Assembly: GCF_018390645.1 (NCBI RefSeq)
Contig: NZ_JAHBGC010000052.1
Span: 1-64,000 of the forward strand
From: Ancylobacter dichloromethanicus
Lineage (GTDB): Bacteria > Pseudomonadota > Alphaproteobacteria > Rhizobiales > Xanthobacteraceae
Reading direction: 5' to 3'
DNA length: 64,000 nucleotides
Below the pieces are notes generated by a model. That model saw nothing but the letters and a program-made list of their open reading frames with translations, was not told the DNA's origin and ran no database searches. The translations under genes and the position numbers were made by a program. Shown one piece after another: positions 7,876-15,100 of this stretch; position 1 is the stretch's first letter, and every line of letters begins with the position of its first letter.

Positions 7876-8020
7876 CGTGCTTCGAGGCCGGCGCGGGCGC
7901 CGGCACCTCAGCATGACGGGGTTCCAAACGCTCCCTCATGGCCGGACTTGACCCGGCCACCCAGAGACTGAGTGCCGCGCCGTTGGAATGCCTGGGTCCC
8001 CGGGTCAACCGGGGATGAGG
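7876..8020. repeat. REP-like elements: family B half (7876-7920) and family C (7935-8020)
   Basis: The first part reads CTTCGAGG…CACCTCAGCATGACGG with an internal GC-rich inverted repeat, like one half of the family B elements. The second runs from CTCATGGCCGGACTTGACCC to GGGGATGAGG and matches the family C copies at 4351 and 14375. Together they fill the gap between portal and g3.5. Confidence 0.6.
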
Positions 8021-8054
8021 GTCCGCCGTCGGCAGCCCCATCGGGAGCCCGCCC

Positions 8055-8243
8055 ATGCAACCGCTCGTCGCCGCCTTCGCCGACAAGGCCGACATCGCCC
8101 ATCTGGCGCTGCTGATGTGGGCGCTGGGGGCCTCCGTGCTGGCCGGCATCGCGCTGCGCGAGCTGGGGCGCGCGGTGCGCCGCTTCGACGATTTCGTGCG
8201 CGAGATCGCGCGCTTCAACACCCTGTTCGGAGACCCGCCATGA
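8055..8243 (+). CDS. Small membrane protein of the GTA cluster (g3.5 position)
   Basis: The 62-residue product has one hydrophobic segment (about residues 17-35, LALLMWALGASVLAGIAL) followed by a basic amphipathic helix (RELGRAVRRFDDFVREIARF). It is in the position of the small g3.5 ORF of alphaproteobacterial GTAs. Its stop overlaps the next start as ATGA at 8240-8243, so it is translationally coupled. The function is not known. Confidence 0.65.
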   Translation: MQPLVAAFADKADIAHLALLMWALGASVLAGIALRELGRAVRRFDDFVREIARFNTLFGDPP

Positions 8244-8440
8244 CATCCAACCCGCGTATCCGGGCCTTCCTGCCCGGCCGTTTCAACGGGCTTGCCCCGC
8301 GCCTGCCGGCGCCGAGCCGGGCGGGGGAGGCGCCGCAGGTGTTTCGCCAGTTCGGCCGCACCCTCGGCAAGCTGGAACGCGCCGCCGCCACCCGCCGCGC
8401 CGGACTGGCGGGGGCGGCGGGCCCCGGGGAGGGCGCATGA
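8240..8440 (+). CDS. Small basic protein of the GTA cluster
   Basis: The 66-residue product is rich in Arg, Ala and Pro, with a helical centre (VFRQFGRTLGKLERAAATRR). It begins in an ATGA overlap with the previous gene and ends in an ATGA overlap with the protease gene (8437-8440). This double coupling is the main evidence that it is translated. I recognise no family. It could be a remnant scaffolding-like peptide. Confidence 0.5.
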   Translation: MTSNPRIRAFLPGRFNGLAPRLPAPSRAGEAPQVFRQFGRTLGKLERAAATRRAGLAGAAGPGEGA

Positions 8441-9018
8441 GCGCGCCGGCAGGCGCCGCGCCGTGCAAGCCGGCCCGTTTCGAGACCAAGGCGCTTCCCG
8501 GCGCGCTGGCCAGCATCGCGCCCGATGGCAGCTTCGAGGGCTATGCGGCGCTGTTCGGCCGGGTCGATCTCGGCCGCGACCTGATCCTGCCCGGCGCCTT
8601 CGCCCGCTCGCTGGCCGAGCGCGGGGCGGGGGGCGTGCGCATGCTGTTCCAGCACGACCCGGCCGAGCCGATCGGGGCCTGGGCGAGCCTGCAGGAGGAT
8701 TCGGTCGGGCTGTTGGTCAAGGGCCGGCTGACGCTGGATGTCGCCCGCGCCCGCGAGGTACTGGCGCTGATGCGCGCCGGGGCGATCGACGGGCTGTCCA
8801 TCGGTTTCCGCACCGTGGAGGGGCGCACCGACCCGGGCACACGGGTGCGGCGGCTCTCGCGCATCGACCTGTGGGAGGTGTCGATCGTCACCTTCCCGAT
8901 GCAGCCGGACGCGCGAATCGCCAGCGTGAAGCGGGCCGGCGTCTCGCTCGCCACCGCCATACGCCGCGGCGCCCGGCGGCTGCGCGGCGCGCCGGGACTG
9001 AGGCCGGTGCTGGTGTGA
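8437..9018 (+). CDS. HK97-family prohead protease (g4)
   Basis: Serine protease that trims the capsid scaffold during head maturation. The 193-residue protein has the family start FEGYAALFGRVDLGRDLILPGAFARSL split over residues about 28-55. The catalytic His is in MLFQHDP (about residue 72), Ser in DGLSIGF (about 120) and the acidic partner in DLWEVSIVTFP (about 146). It is directly upstream of the capsid gene. No scaffold gene is seen, so the scaffold is probably the N-terminal part of the capsid protein. Confidence 0.92.
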   Translation: MSAPAGAAPCKPARFETKALPGALASIAPDGSFEGYAALFGRVDLGRDLILPGAFARSLAERGAGGVRMLFQHDPAEPIGAWASLQEDSVGLLVKGRLTLDVARAREVLALMRAGAIDGLSIGFRTVEGRTDPGTRVRRLSRIDLWEVSIVTFPMQPDARIASVKRAGVSLATAIRRGARRLRGAPGLRPVLV

Positions 9019-9049
9019 GGCGGGCGGTTCGGTGCCGCGAGGTGAGACT

Positions 9050-9068
9050 TCTCCCCCCGACGGGGAGA
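9050..9068. repeat. Short hairpin upstream of the capsid gene
   Basis: TCTCCCC (9050-9056) pairs with GGGGAGA (9062-9068) around 5 nt. A stronger version (9-bp stem) lies at 17804-17824, similarly placed 38-49 nt before a structural gene start. It may affect mRNA stability or reduce read-through. Confidence 0.45.
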
Positions 9069-9116
9069 GCAAGCGGCCCCCCGCTTTTCTTTCGACGTTT
9101 CCCTTCCGAACAGGAC

Positions 9117-10379
9117 ATGAAACCCATGCAGCCGACCAATCCCGCACCTGAACTGAAATCCGCCGCCGGCCCGGAAGTCTCGGCCGCCTTCGAGGAATTC
9201 ATGAGCGCCTTCGAGGCGTTCAAGGACGCCAACGACCAGCGGCTCGGCGCGCTGGAGCGGCGCGGCGGTGACGTCGTGACCACCGACAAGGTGGAGCGGC
9301 TCAACGCCGCGCTCGACACCCAGAAGGCGCTGATCGACGAACTGGTGCTGAAGGCCCGCCGTCCGGCGCTGGGCGGCGGTGGCGGCGACCTTGCCGCCGA
9401 CCTCGCCGCGCGTGAGCACAAGGCCGCCTTCCACGCCTATGTCCGCACCGGCGAGGCGGCGGGGCTGAAGCGGCTGGAGGCCAAGGCGCTCTCCGCCGGG
9501 GTGGGCGCGGATGGCGGCTATGTGGTGCCGCACGAGACCGAGCGCGAGATCGGCAAGCGGCTGGCCGCGCTCTCGCCGATCCGTGCCATCGCCGATGTCC
9601 GGGTGATTTCCGCCGGCACCTACAAGAAGCCGTTCATGACCTCCGGCCCGGCGGTCGGCTGGGTGGCGGAGACCGGCGCGCGGGCGCAGACGGCCAGCCC
9701 GGTGCTGGACGAGATCGCCTTCCCGGCGATGGAACTCTACGCCATGCCGGCGGCGACCCAGACGCTGCTCGACGATGCGGCGGTCAATATCGACGACTGG
9801 CTCGCCATCGAGGTGGAGGCGGCGTTCGCGGCGCAGGAGGGCACCGCGTTCGTGACCGGCGACGGGGTGGGCAAGCCGAAGGGCTTTCTCGCCTATGACA
9901 CGGTGGCGGAAAGCGCCTTTGTGTGGGGAAAGCTCGGCTTCATCGCCACCGGCGCCGCCGGCGACTTTCCCAGCACCAGCCCGGCCGACCCGCTGGTCGA
10001 CCTGGTCTATGCGGTGAAGGCGGGCTACCGGCAGAACGGCTCGTTCATGATGAGCCGGCGCACGCAAGGGGCGGTGCGCAAGCTGAAGGACGAGAACGGG
10101 CAGTATCTGTGGGCGCCGCCGACCGCGCCGGGCGCGCCGCCTCACCTGATGGGCTTTCCCGTCTATGAGGCCGAGGACATGCCGGAAATCGGCGCCGGCA
10201 GCCTCTCGGTGGCGTTCGGCGATTTCCGCCGCGGCTACCTGGTGGTCGACCGGGCCGGGGTGCGGGTGCTGCGCGATCCCTATTCGGCCAAGCCCTATGT
10301 GCTGTTCTACACCACCAAGCGGGTCGGCGGCGGGGTGCAGGATTTCGACGCCATCAAGCTGCTGAAATTCGCCGCCTGA
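9117..10379 (+). CDS. Major capsid protein, HK97 fold (g5)
   Basis: The 420-residue precursor has an N-terminal helical, coiled-coil-like region of about 110 residues (FEEFMSAFEAFKDANDQ…), likely the delta/scaffold domain removed by the g4 protease. The HK97 shell domain follows: GGYVVPHE at about 135, an SPIRAIADVRV strand, and a C-terminal A-domain ending in VLFYTTKRVGGGVQDFDAIKLLKFA. The latter is the typical end of phage_major_capsid family members. Start ATG 9117 has AGGA just upstream; ATG 9126 is an alternative. A foreign block on the other strand follows it. Confidence 0.93.
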   Translation: MKPMQPTNPAPELKSAAGPEVSAAFEEFMSAFEAFKDANDQRLGALERRGGDVVTTDKVERLNAALDTQKALIDELVLKARRPALGGGGGDLAADLAAREHKAAFHAYVRTGEAAGLKRLEAKALSAGVGADGGYVVPHETEREIGKRLAALSPIRAIADVRVISAGTYKKPFMTSGPAVGWVAETGARAQTASPVLDEIAFPAMELYAMPAATQTLLDDAAVNIDDWLAIEVEAAFAAQEGTAFVTGDGVGKPKGFLAYDTVAESAFVWGKLGFIATGAAGDFPSTSPADPLVDLVYAVKAGYRQNGSFMMSRRTQGAVRKLKDENGQYLWAPPTAPGAPPHLMGFPVYEAEDMPEIGAGSLSVAFGDFRRGYLVVDRAGVRVLRDPYSAKPYVLFYTTKRVGGGVQDFDAIKLLKFAA

Positions 10380-10405
10380 GACGCGATGTAAGAACGGCAC
10401 GACGC

Positions 10406-10435
10406 AAAAAAGGGGCGCCCGGTGAGGGGCGCCCC
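10406..10435 (-). terminator. Strong intrinsic terminator ending the minus-strand small-protein block
   Basis: Read on the minus strand, a 9-bp perfect stem GGGGCGCCC/GGGCGCCCC (10434-10426 and 10420-10412) with a short loop is followed by six T (10411-10406). It is 36 bp after the last small gene and only 27 bp after the capsid stop. It therefore insulates the capsid gene from antisense transcription. Confidence 0.85.
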
Positions 10436-10470
10436 AATGGAGACGGTCAGTCTCGGGAAGTCCGGCCCGC

Positions 10471-10689
10471 TCAGTGGGTCGAGCGGGCGTTGGCTTCGAC
10501 GGCCTGGTTGATATAGGCGTCGGAGACGGCCGGCAGGGTCACGGTGGCGTTGCGGCCCTCGACGACCTGCTGGCTCTGCACCTTGGGGGAGACAGCGCGG
10601 GTGTAGACAGTGGCGTCACGACCGGCAGCCTGCGCGGCGACGGAACCGAAAGCGGCCAGGGCCACGGCGGCGATGAGGATCTTGTTCAT
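10471..10689 (-). CDS. Small exported protein, tandem copy 1
   Basis: The 72-residue product has a signal peptide (MNKILIAAVALAAFGSVAAQA) and a mature part of about 50 residues without Cys, containing VVEGRNATVTLP and SDAYINQAVEANAR. It is identical in amino-acid sequence to copy 2. The start MNKIL was chosen because AAGGAG lies 7 nt upstream and a signal peptide begins there; the longer frame is not needed. No known family is assigned. It is probably periplasmic or secreted. A terminator follows. Confidence 0.75.
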   Translation of the reverse strand: MNKILIAAVALAAFGSVAAQAAGRDATVYTRAVSPKVQSQQVVEGRNATVTLPAVSDAYINQAVEANARSTH

Positions 10690-10774
10690 GAGAATGCTCC
10701 TTGAAGAGGGAGGGGCGCTCGCTCGCATGGGGGCGCCGCTCCGGGGGGGAAGGCGAAGGGGGAAGGCGTCGCGA

Positions 10775-10993
10775 TCAGTGGGTCGAACGGGCGTTCGCCT
10801 CGACGGCCTGGTTGATATAGGCGTCGGAGACAGCCGGCAGGGTCACGGTGGCGTTGCGGCCCTCGACGACCTGCTGGCTCTGCACCTTGGGGGAGACAGC
10901 GCGGGTGTAGACAGTGGCGTCACGACCGGCAGCCTGCGCGGCGACGGAACCGAAAGCGGCCAGAGCCACGGCGGCGATGAGGATCTTGTTCAT
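10775..10993 (-). CDS. Small exported protein, tandem copy 2
   Basis: It encodes the same 72 residues as copy 1, with a few silent differences (for example in the last Arg and Ala codons), so the protein is under constraint or the duplication is very recent. The signal peptide, AAGGAG site and spacing are as in copy 1. It is transcribed towards copy 1, probably as one mRNA. Confidence 0.75.
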   Translation of the reverse strand: MNKILIAAVALAAFGSVAAQAAGRDATVYTRAVSPKVQSQQVVEGRNATVTLPAVSDAYINQAVEANARSTH

Positions 10994-11078
10994 GAGAATG
11001 CTCCTTGAAGAGGGAGGGGCGCTCGCTCGCATGGGGGCGCCGCTCCGGAGGGGGAAGGCGAAGGGGAAGGCGTCGCGA

Positions 11079-11291
11079 TCAGCGCGTCGAACGGGCGTTC
11101 GCCTCGACGGCCTGGTTGATGTAGGCGTCGGAAACGGTCGGCAGCGCCAGGGTGGCGTTGCGGCCCTCGACGACCTGTCCCTGCGCGGTGGCGGGGGCGC
11201 CATAGACGGTCGGGTCACGGCCGTCGGCGGCCTGCGCGGCGACCGAACCGAAGGTGGCGAGAGCGACGGCGGCGATGAGGATCTTGTTCAT
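11079..11291 (-). CDS. Small exported protein, diverged tandem copy 3
   Basis: The 70-residue paralogue has the same signal peptide except one residue (LATFG). The conserved end SDAYINQAVEANARST is kept, but the middle differs (DPTVYGAPATAQG instead of DATVYTRAVSPKVQSQ). GGAG lies about 9 nt before the ATG. It is the first gene of the array and is preceded by a 253-bp less GC-rich spacer that could carry the promoter. Confidence 0.72.
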   Translation of the reverse strand: MNKILIAAVALATFGSVAAQAADGRDPTVYGAPATAQGQVVEGRNATLALPTVSDAYINQAVEANARSTR

Positions 11292-11544
11292 GATGGTGTC
11301 TCCAGAGAGAGGGGTGGCCGGCCCGTGACGGCCGCGCCTTTTTCATGGACAGAAGTTAATCCCGGCATCAGCGCATCGCCAGTTGTGATAAGGCGCTCGA
11401 TGCCTTGCATGAATGCAATAACATCTGCGTGTTTGCCTCTGGCAAAAACGGGATGGAGCGCACACGACAGATACGTGCGCGATACAGTTTACGCGACGGA
11501 AAGCCGTCAACGCTAAAAGCTGTCGACCCTAAAAGCCGTCGCCC

Positions 11545-12264
11545 CTAGCGGACGATGCCGCGCAGCGTGGCGTCGATCCAGGCGCGCTGCGGGCCGATGA
11601 GGGTGGCGCCGGTGACGCCGCCGCAGCCGCGCGCGCCGCCCGCCGCGGTCGACCAGCCGATGATGCCGGCCACCACGCCCTCGATCAGCACCGGCCCGCC
11701 GCTGTCGCCGGTGCAGCCGCCTTTGGCGGCGCCATCCGACAAGCGGACCATGATGCCGCCTGTGGTGCCGATGCTGGGCAGGGAAACCGTGCGCAGCGTG
11801 CCGGCGCTCTTGCCGTCGCCATCCCGGGTCACGCCATAGCCGGCGACGGTGAAGGCGGTGCGCCGCGCCGGCAGCGCCACCTGATCGGTCAGTGCCGCCG
11901 GCCGGAAGCCGGCGGGCAGCGGCCCGGACAGGCGCACCAAAGCGAGGTCCGGCGTCGGGCGCCGGGTCGCGAACGAATTCGGGTCGAAGGAAGGATGCAC
12001 CGCCTTGCGGTCGATCGGGATCAGCCGCGGCGTGCCGCCTTCGAACACCACCACCGCGTAATCCGCCGCCGGCTCGACGCAATGGGCGGCGGTGAGCAGC
12101 ACGTTCGGCCCCAGCACCACGCCGGTGCAGGTGGCGCCGCGCGTCGACACGATCATCGCCGTCTCCGCCTTCAGCGCCTCGTCCGCCGGCCCGCCACCGA
12201 CAATGGCGCGGGCAGGGGTGGCGAGGAGCAGGGCGGCGAGAAGGGCGGCGGCAAGGCGGTGCAT
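11545..12264 (-). CDS. Secreted trypsin-like (S1) serine protease
   Basis: The 239-residue protein has a signal peptide (MHRLAAALLAALLLATPARA) followed directly by IVGGGPA, the mature trypsin N-terminus. The triad is visible: His in LTAAHC (about residue 63), Asp in DLALVRL (about 107) and Ser in GDSGGP (about 186), with Cys pairs flanking His and Ser. Start 12264 places the signal peptide at the N-terminus; the upstream 17 codons are Arg-rich and unlikely. It lies on the opposite strand inside the GTA structural operon, which is unusual. It is probably periplasmic or extracellular. Confidence 0.88.
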   Translation of the reverse strand: MHRLAAALLAALLLATPARAIVGGGPADEALKAETAMIVSTRGATCTGVVLGPNVLLTAAHCVEPAADYAVVVFEGGTPRLIPIDRKAVHPSFDPNSFATRRPTPDLALVRLSGPLPAGFRPAALTDQVALPARRTAFTVAGYGVTRDGDGKSAGTLRTVSLPSIGTTGGIMVRLSDGAAKGGCTGDSGGPVLIEGVVAGIIGWSTAAGGARGCGGVTGATLIGPQRAWIDATLRGIVR

Positions 12265-12357
12265 CGGCGGGTTCCGTAAGGGGGCGGGGCCGTTGTGGCG
12301 GCGCCGGGACGACACGTCAATCGCCGGCTGCGGCGACCATCACATGAGGGAGGCACC

Positions 12358-12924
12358 ATGCCCGCGATCCTTCTCGCCGGGCCGACGGCCGAGCCGCTGA
12401 CGCTCGCCGAGGCCAAGACCTATCTGCGCGTCGACCATGAGGCCGAGGACGGGCTGATCGCCGCGCTCGTCACCGCCGCGCGGGCGACCGTGGAGGCGCT
12501 GACCCGGCGCGTGCTGATCGACCAGAGCTGGCGGATCGTGCGCGACGCCTGGCCAGCCTCGGGGCTGATCGCGGTGCCGGTGAACCCGCTGAAGGCGATC
12601 ACCGCCGCCCGGGTGATCGACGCGGATGGCGGCGAGACCGCCCTGCCGCTCGGCGCCTTCACCACCGATACGGCGCGGCTGCCGGGGCTGATCCGGGTCG
12701 CGCGCGGTACCGTGCCGGAACCCGGCCGGCCGCTGGCCGGCATCGCGCTCGACATCACCGCCGGCCACGGGGCAAGCGCCGACCATGTGCCCTCGCCGCT
12801 GATCGAGGCGGTGCGGGTGGTGCTGGCGCATTTCTACGAGCACCGCGACGTGGCCGGGCCGGGGGCGGCCTTTCCCGCCCGGCTCGACGCGCTGGTGGCG
12901 CCGTTCCGGGTGACACGACTGTGA
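12358..12924 (+). CDS. Head-tail connector / adaptor protein (g6)
   Basis: The 188-residue protein starts with EPLTLAEAKTYLRVDHEAEDGLIAALV split over residues about 12-37, the hallmark of the phage gp6-like connector family (helical N-terminus). It ends with LIEAVRVVLAHFYEHRD and a Pro/Ala-rich tail. It binds below the portal to form the neck. ATG 12358 has GGGAGG 5 nt upstream. The stop overlaps the GTG start of g7. It resumes the GTA order after the inserted block. Confidence 0.85.
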   Translation: MPAILLAGPTAEPLTLAEAKTYLRVDHEAEDGLIAALVTAARATVEALTRRVLIDQSWRIVRDAWPASGLIAVPVNPLKAITAARVIDADGGETALPLGAFTTDTARLPGLIRVARGTVPEPGRPLAGIALDITAGHGASADHVPSPLIEAVRVVLAHFYEHRDVAGPGAAFPARLDALVAPFRVTRL

Positions 12925-13241
12925 GCGCCATCGGAGCCCTGCGGCACCGGCTGGTGCAGGAGACGCCGGTGACGACGCCGGACGGGCTCGGTGGCGCGAG
13001 CGTGAGCTTCATCGCGGTCGACGCGCTGTGGGGCGCGGTGGAGACGCGGGGGACGCCGGCGGAGATCGCCGACCGGCCCGGCGCGCTGCTCGCCCACACC
13101 GTCACCGTGCGGGCGCCGGCCACGGTGCAGCCGGGCGACCGGCTGCGGTGTGGGGCGCGGCGCTTCCTGGTCGAGGCGGTGAGCGACCCGGACGGGCGCG
13201 GCCGCTACCTCGTCTGCGACTGCCGGGAGGAGACGCCATGA
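12921..13241 (+). CDS. Head-tail joining / stopper protein (g7)
   Basis: The 106-residue beta-rich protein matches phage head-tail adaptor proteins: LRHRLVQETPVTTPDGLGG, then a W-containing strand (ALWGAVETRG), and a closing CGARRFLVEAVSDPDGRGRYL segment split over about residues 77-98. It starts at GTG 12921 within the g6 stop (GTGA overlap) and ends in an ATGA overlap with a 26-codon ORF. It seals the DNA-filled head before tail attachment. Confidence 0.85.
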   Translation: MSAIGALRHRLVQETPVTTPDGLGGASVSFIAVDALWGAVETRGTPAEIADRPGALLAHTVTVRAPATVQPGDRLRCGARRFLVEAVSDPDGRGRYLVCDCREETP

Positions 13242-13318
13242 AGTTCGGCACGAGGCTGAAGGGGCTGGAGGCGCTGCGCCGGCTCCTGGCGCAGCTTGCC
13301 GCCGGGAGGCCGCGATGA
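13238..13318 (+). CDS. Tiny 26-residue ORF chained between g7 and g8
   Basis: ATG 13238 lies in an ATGA overlap with the g7 stop. Its own stop, TGA 13316-13318, lies in an ATGA overlap with the g8 start. The product is a basic amphipathic helix (MKFGTRLKGLEALRRLLAQL and six more residues). The precise coupling on both sides suggests it is translated or serves as a coupling leader. It may be the N-terminal relic of a larger tail-completion protein. No homology is claimed. Confidence 0.5.
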   Translation: MKFGTRLKGLEALRRLLAQLAAGRPR

Positions 13319-13722
13319 GCGGGCCCGCGGTCGCGCTGCGCCGGGCGATCCATGCGGCGCTGATGGCCGACGTCCCGCTGCTCGCCGCGCTGGGCGGGCC
13401 GCGCATCCATGACGTGCCCCCGAACGGGGCGGAATTTCCCTATGTGACGCTCGGTGAGGCGCAGGTGCTGGACTGGTCCACCGCCACCGAGAGCGGCGCC
13501 GAGCACCGGCTGACGCTGGTTTGCTGGTCGCGCCAGGGCGGGCATGGCGAGGCGCACGCGCTGGCGCATCTGGTGCAGCAGGTGCTGCACGACGCGCCGC
13601 TGGTCCTCGACGGGCATCGCCTGGTCAATCTGCGCGCTTCCTCGGCCGAGATCCGGCGCGAGCCAGGCGGGCGAACCTACCGCGCGCTGCTGCGCTTTCG
13701 GGCGGTGACGGAAACAGGTTGA
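13315..13722 (+). CDS. DUF3168 tail terminator-like protein (g8)
   Basis: The 135-residue protein begins with a helix (VALRRAIHAALMADVPLLAAL) and GPRIHDVPPNGAEFPYVTLG, then strands with EHRLTLVCWSRQGG and a helix HALAHLVQQVLHDA. This is the standard DUF3168 layout, equivalent to tail-terminator/completion proteins that cap the tail tube. Length is typical. A 224-bp gap without a recognisable gene follows before g9. Confidence 0.87.
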   Translation: MSGPAVALRRAIHAALMADVPLLAALGGPRIHDVPPNGAEFPYVTLGEAQVLDWSTATESGAEHRLTLVCWSRQGGHGEAHALAHLVQQVLHDAPLVLDGHRLVNLRASSAEIRREPGGRTYRALLRFRAVTETG

Positions 13723-13946
13723 GGTTTTCCGATCCTGTCAGGAAAGCTGCGCAAGGGATTCCACGGACTCGTGAATCCGCGTGAAGTTGAATCTGAAGAT
13801 GAAGTCACTTGGCGCGAAGTGCGGAATCAAACTGTGAAGGCGGAAAGACGCCTCGCCGGCATCGCACGGGATTTAATCTAGACCCTGAAGGTTAACCGTC
13901 TCTGAATACCTTCGGGTCGGAGCGGTGACAAGCAAAGGAGCCACCG
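13723..13946. other. Intergenic gap g8-g9 with lower GC
   Basis: No ORF is supported. The sequence is clearly less GC-rich than the coding DNA around it and has several short GTGAA/GAATCC-like words. It may be a decayed gene or a leader. An AAAGGAG site at about 13934-13940 serves g9. Confidence 0.5.
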
Positions 13947-14354
13947 ATGGCGGCGCAGAAGGGCAAGGACCTCTTGCTGAAGATCCATGACGGCACCGCC
14001 TTCGCCACGGTGGCGGGGCTGCGCTCGCGGCAGATCGCGTTCAACGCCGAGCCGGTCGACGTGACCCATGCCGAGAGCGCCGGGCGCTGGCGCGAACTGC
14101 TCGCCGGGGCGGGGGTGAAGCGCGCGGCGGTGGCGGGCTCCGGCGTGTTCAAGGACGCGGCGTCGGACGCGCTGATCCGGCAGAGCTTCTTCGACGGGAC
14201 GATCCGTAACGCGCAGATCGTGGTGCCCGATTTCGGTACCATCGCCGGGCCGTTCCAGATCACCGCGCTGGAATTCGCCGCCGAGCATGACCGCGAGGTG
14301 ACGTTCGACATCGCGTTGGAGAGCGCCGGCGAACTGACCTTCGCGGCGCTGTGA
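13947..14354 (+). CDS. Major tail tube protein, TP901-1 family (g9)
   Basis: The 135-residue protein starts MAAQKGKDLLLKIHDG and continues with the beta-strand series typical of GTA major tail proteins (VDVTHAESAGRWRELLAGAG at about 41-60, SGVFKDAASDALIR, and a closing FDIALESAGELTFAAL). It polymerises as the tail tube. AAGGAG lies 7 nt upstream of the ATG. It is followed by a family C repeat and g10. Confidence 0.9.
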   Translation: MAAQKGKDLLLKIHDGTAFATVAGLRSRQIAFNAEPVDVTHAESAGRWRELLAGAGVKRAAVAGSGVFKDAASDALIRQSFFDGTIRNAQIVVPDFGTIAGPFQITALEFAAEHDREVTFDIALESAGELTFAAL

Positions 14355-14374
14355 GGGACATAGCCCATTCTACC

Positions 14375-14464
14375 CTCATGCCCGGGCTTGACCCGGGCAG
14401 CCATAAATCAGCCGCTGCGGCGGCGGGGGAGACTGGGTCCCCGGGTCAAGCCCGGGGATGAGGG
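14375..14464. repeat. REP-like dispersed repeat, family C
   Basis: Arms CTCATGCCCGGGCTTGACCC and GGGTCAAGCCCGGGGATGAG are long inverted repeats separated by about 45 bp. This is the best-preserved of the family C copies. It lies between the tail tube gene and g10. Confidence 0.75.
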
Positions 14465-14506
14465 CAGGTTTTCAACCGCCTTCGGGCAGCAGCAAGGATC
14501 CACTCA

Positions 14507-14866
14507 ATGGCCAACCGGCATCGCGGTGAAATAGCCGCCGAACTCGACGGGCGCCGGCGCACGCTGGTGCTGACGCTGGGCGCTCTGGCCGAGCTGGAGG
14601 ACGCGTTCGGTGCCGAAGACCTGGTGGCGCTGACCGAGCGGTTTTCGCGCGGCCGGCTGGCGGCGAAGGATGCCATCCGCCTCCTCGCCGCCGGCCTGCG
14701 CGGGGCGGGCGAGGCCGTCACCGAGGACGAGGTGGCGCGGATGACCATGCCGGGCGGGGCGGCCGGCTTCGCGCGGCTGGTCGGCGAGCTGATCGCCGCC
14801 ACCTTCGGCGGCGCTGCGGAGGGCGCCGCCGCCCCTTTGCCCGGTGCGCCGGAGCCGGCGGGATAG
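14507..14866 (+). CDS. GTA g10-family tail assembly protein
   Basis: The 119-residue protein matches the GTA gp10 family: MANRHRGEIAAELDGR, then TLGALAELEDAFGAEDLVAL and a helical ARMTMPGGAAGFARLVGEL region before a Pro/Ala tail. With the following g10.1 ORF it corresponds to the tail assembly chaperone pair that sits between tube and tape-measure genes in long-tailed phages. The sequence is typical of GTAs rather than of temperate phages. Confidence 0.85.
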   Translation: MANRHRGEIAAELDGRRRTLVLTLGALAELEDAFGAEDLVALTERFSRGRLAAKDAIRLLAAGLRGAGEAVTEDEVARMTMPGGAAGFARLVGELIAATFGGAAEGAAAPLPGAPEPAG

Positions 14867-14919
14867 AGGGCGGGCCACCGCCCTTCCCCGGGGAGGGCGG
14901 GCCACCGCCCTTCCCCTGG
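14866..14919 (+). repeat. Two tandem 27-bp units, each with a hairpin, before g10.1
   Basis: Units start at 14866 and 14893 and are identical over the first 24 bases. Each holds the inverted repeat GGGCGG…CCGCCC. The period of 27 bp is in frame with the g10.1 reading frame, giving a repeated GGPPPFP in the upstream extension of that frame. Confidence 0.75.
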
Positions 14920-14928
14920 GGGGAGGCG

Positions 14929-15087
14929 ATGGCGCTGGGCTTCGGCCGGCTGCGGCTCTCCTCGCATGCGTTCTGGCGGCTGACCCCGCGCGAACTGGCG
15001 GCGGCGCTGCGGGCCTTCGCCGGCCCGGCGCGGGCGCCGCTCGACCGAACAGGGCTCGGTGCGCTGATGGCGCGGTTCCCGGACTGA
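14929..15087 (+). CDS. Tail assembly chaperone, GTA g10.1-type (52 aa)
   Basis: The short ORF encodes 52 residues: MALGFGRLRLSSHAFWRLT, PRELAAALRAF and the ending GALMARFPD. The pattern G.GRLRLS…FW.LTPREL and the terminal RFPD is that of the rcc01693/TIGR02216 family found between g10 and g11. GGGGAGG lies 3 nt before the ATG. In homologues the Trp-containing stretch just upstream (FPWGEA) is often part of the protein; here the frame stays open but I see no start codon in it. The start is therefore moderately certain. Confidence 0.75.
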   Translation: MALGFGRLRLSSHAFWRLTPRELAAALRAFAGPARAPLDRTGLGALMARFPD

Positions 15088-15100
15088 CAGGAGGGCCGAG

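Larger units (their letters stand above)
10471..11382 (-). repeat. Tandem array with exact 304-bp period (three units)
   Basis: The stop positions of the three small genes are 10471, 10775 and 11079, exactly 304 bp apart. Units 1 and 2 are nearly identical across coding and spacer DNA, including a shared spacer with GGGCGCCGCTCC. Unit 3 is diverged and its coding part is two codons shorter. This indicates a recent duplication of a unit that had itself arisen from an older one. Confidence 0.85.
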
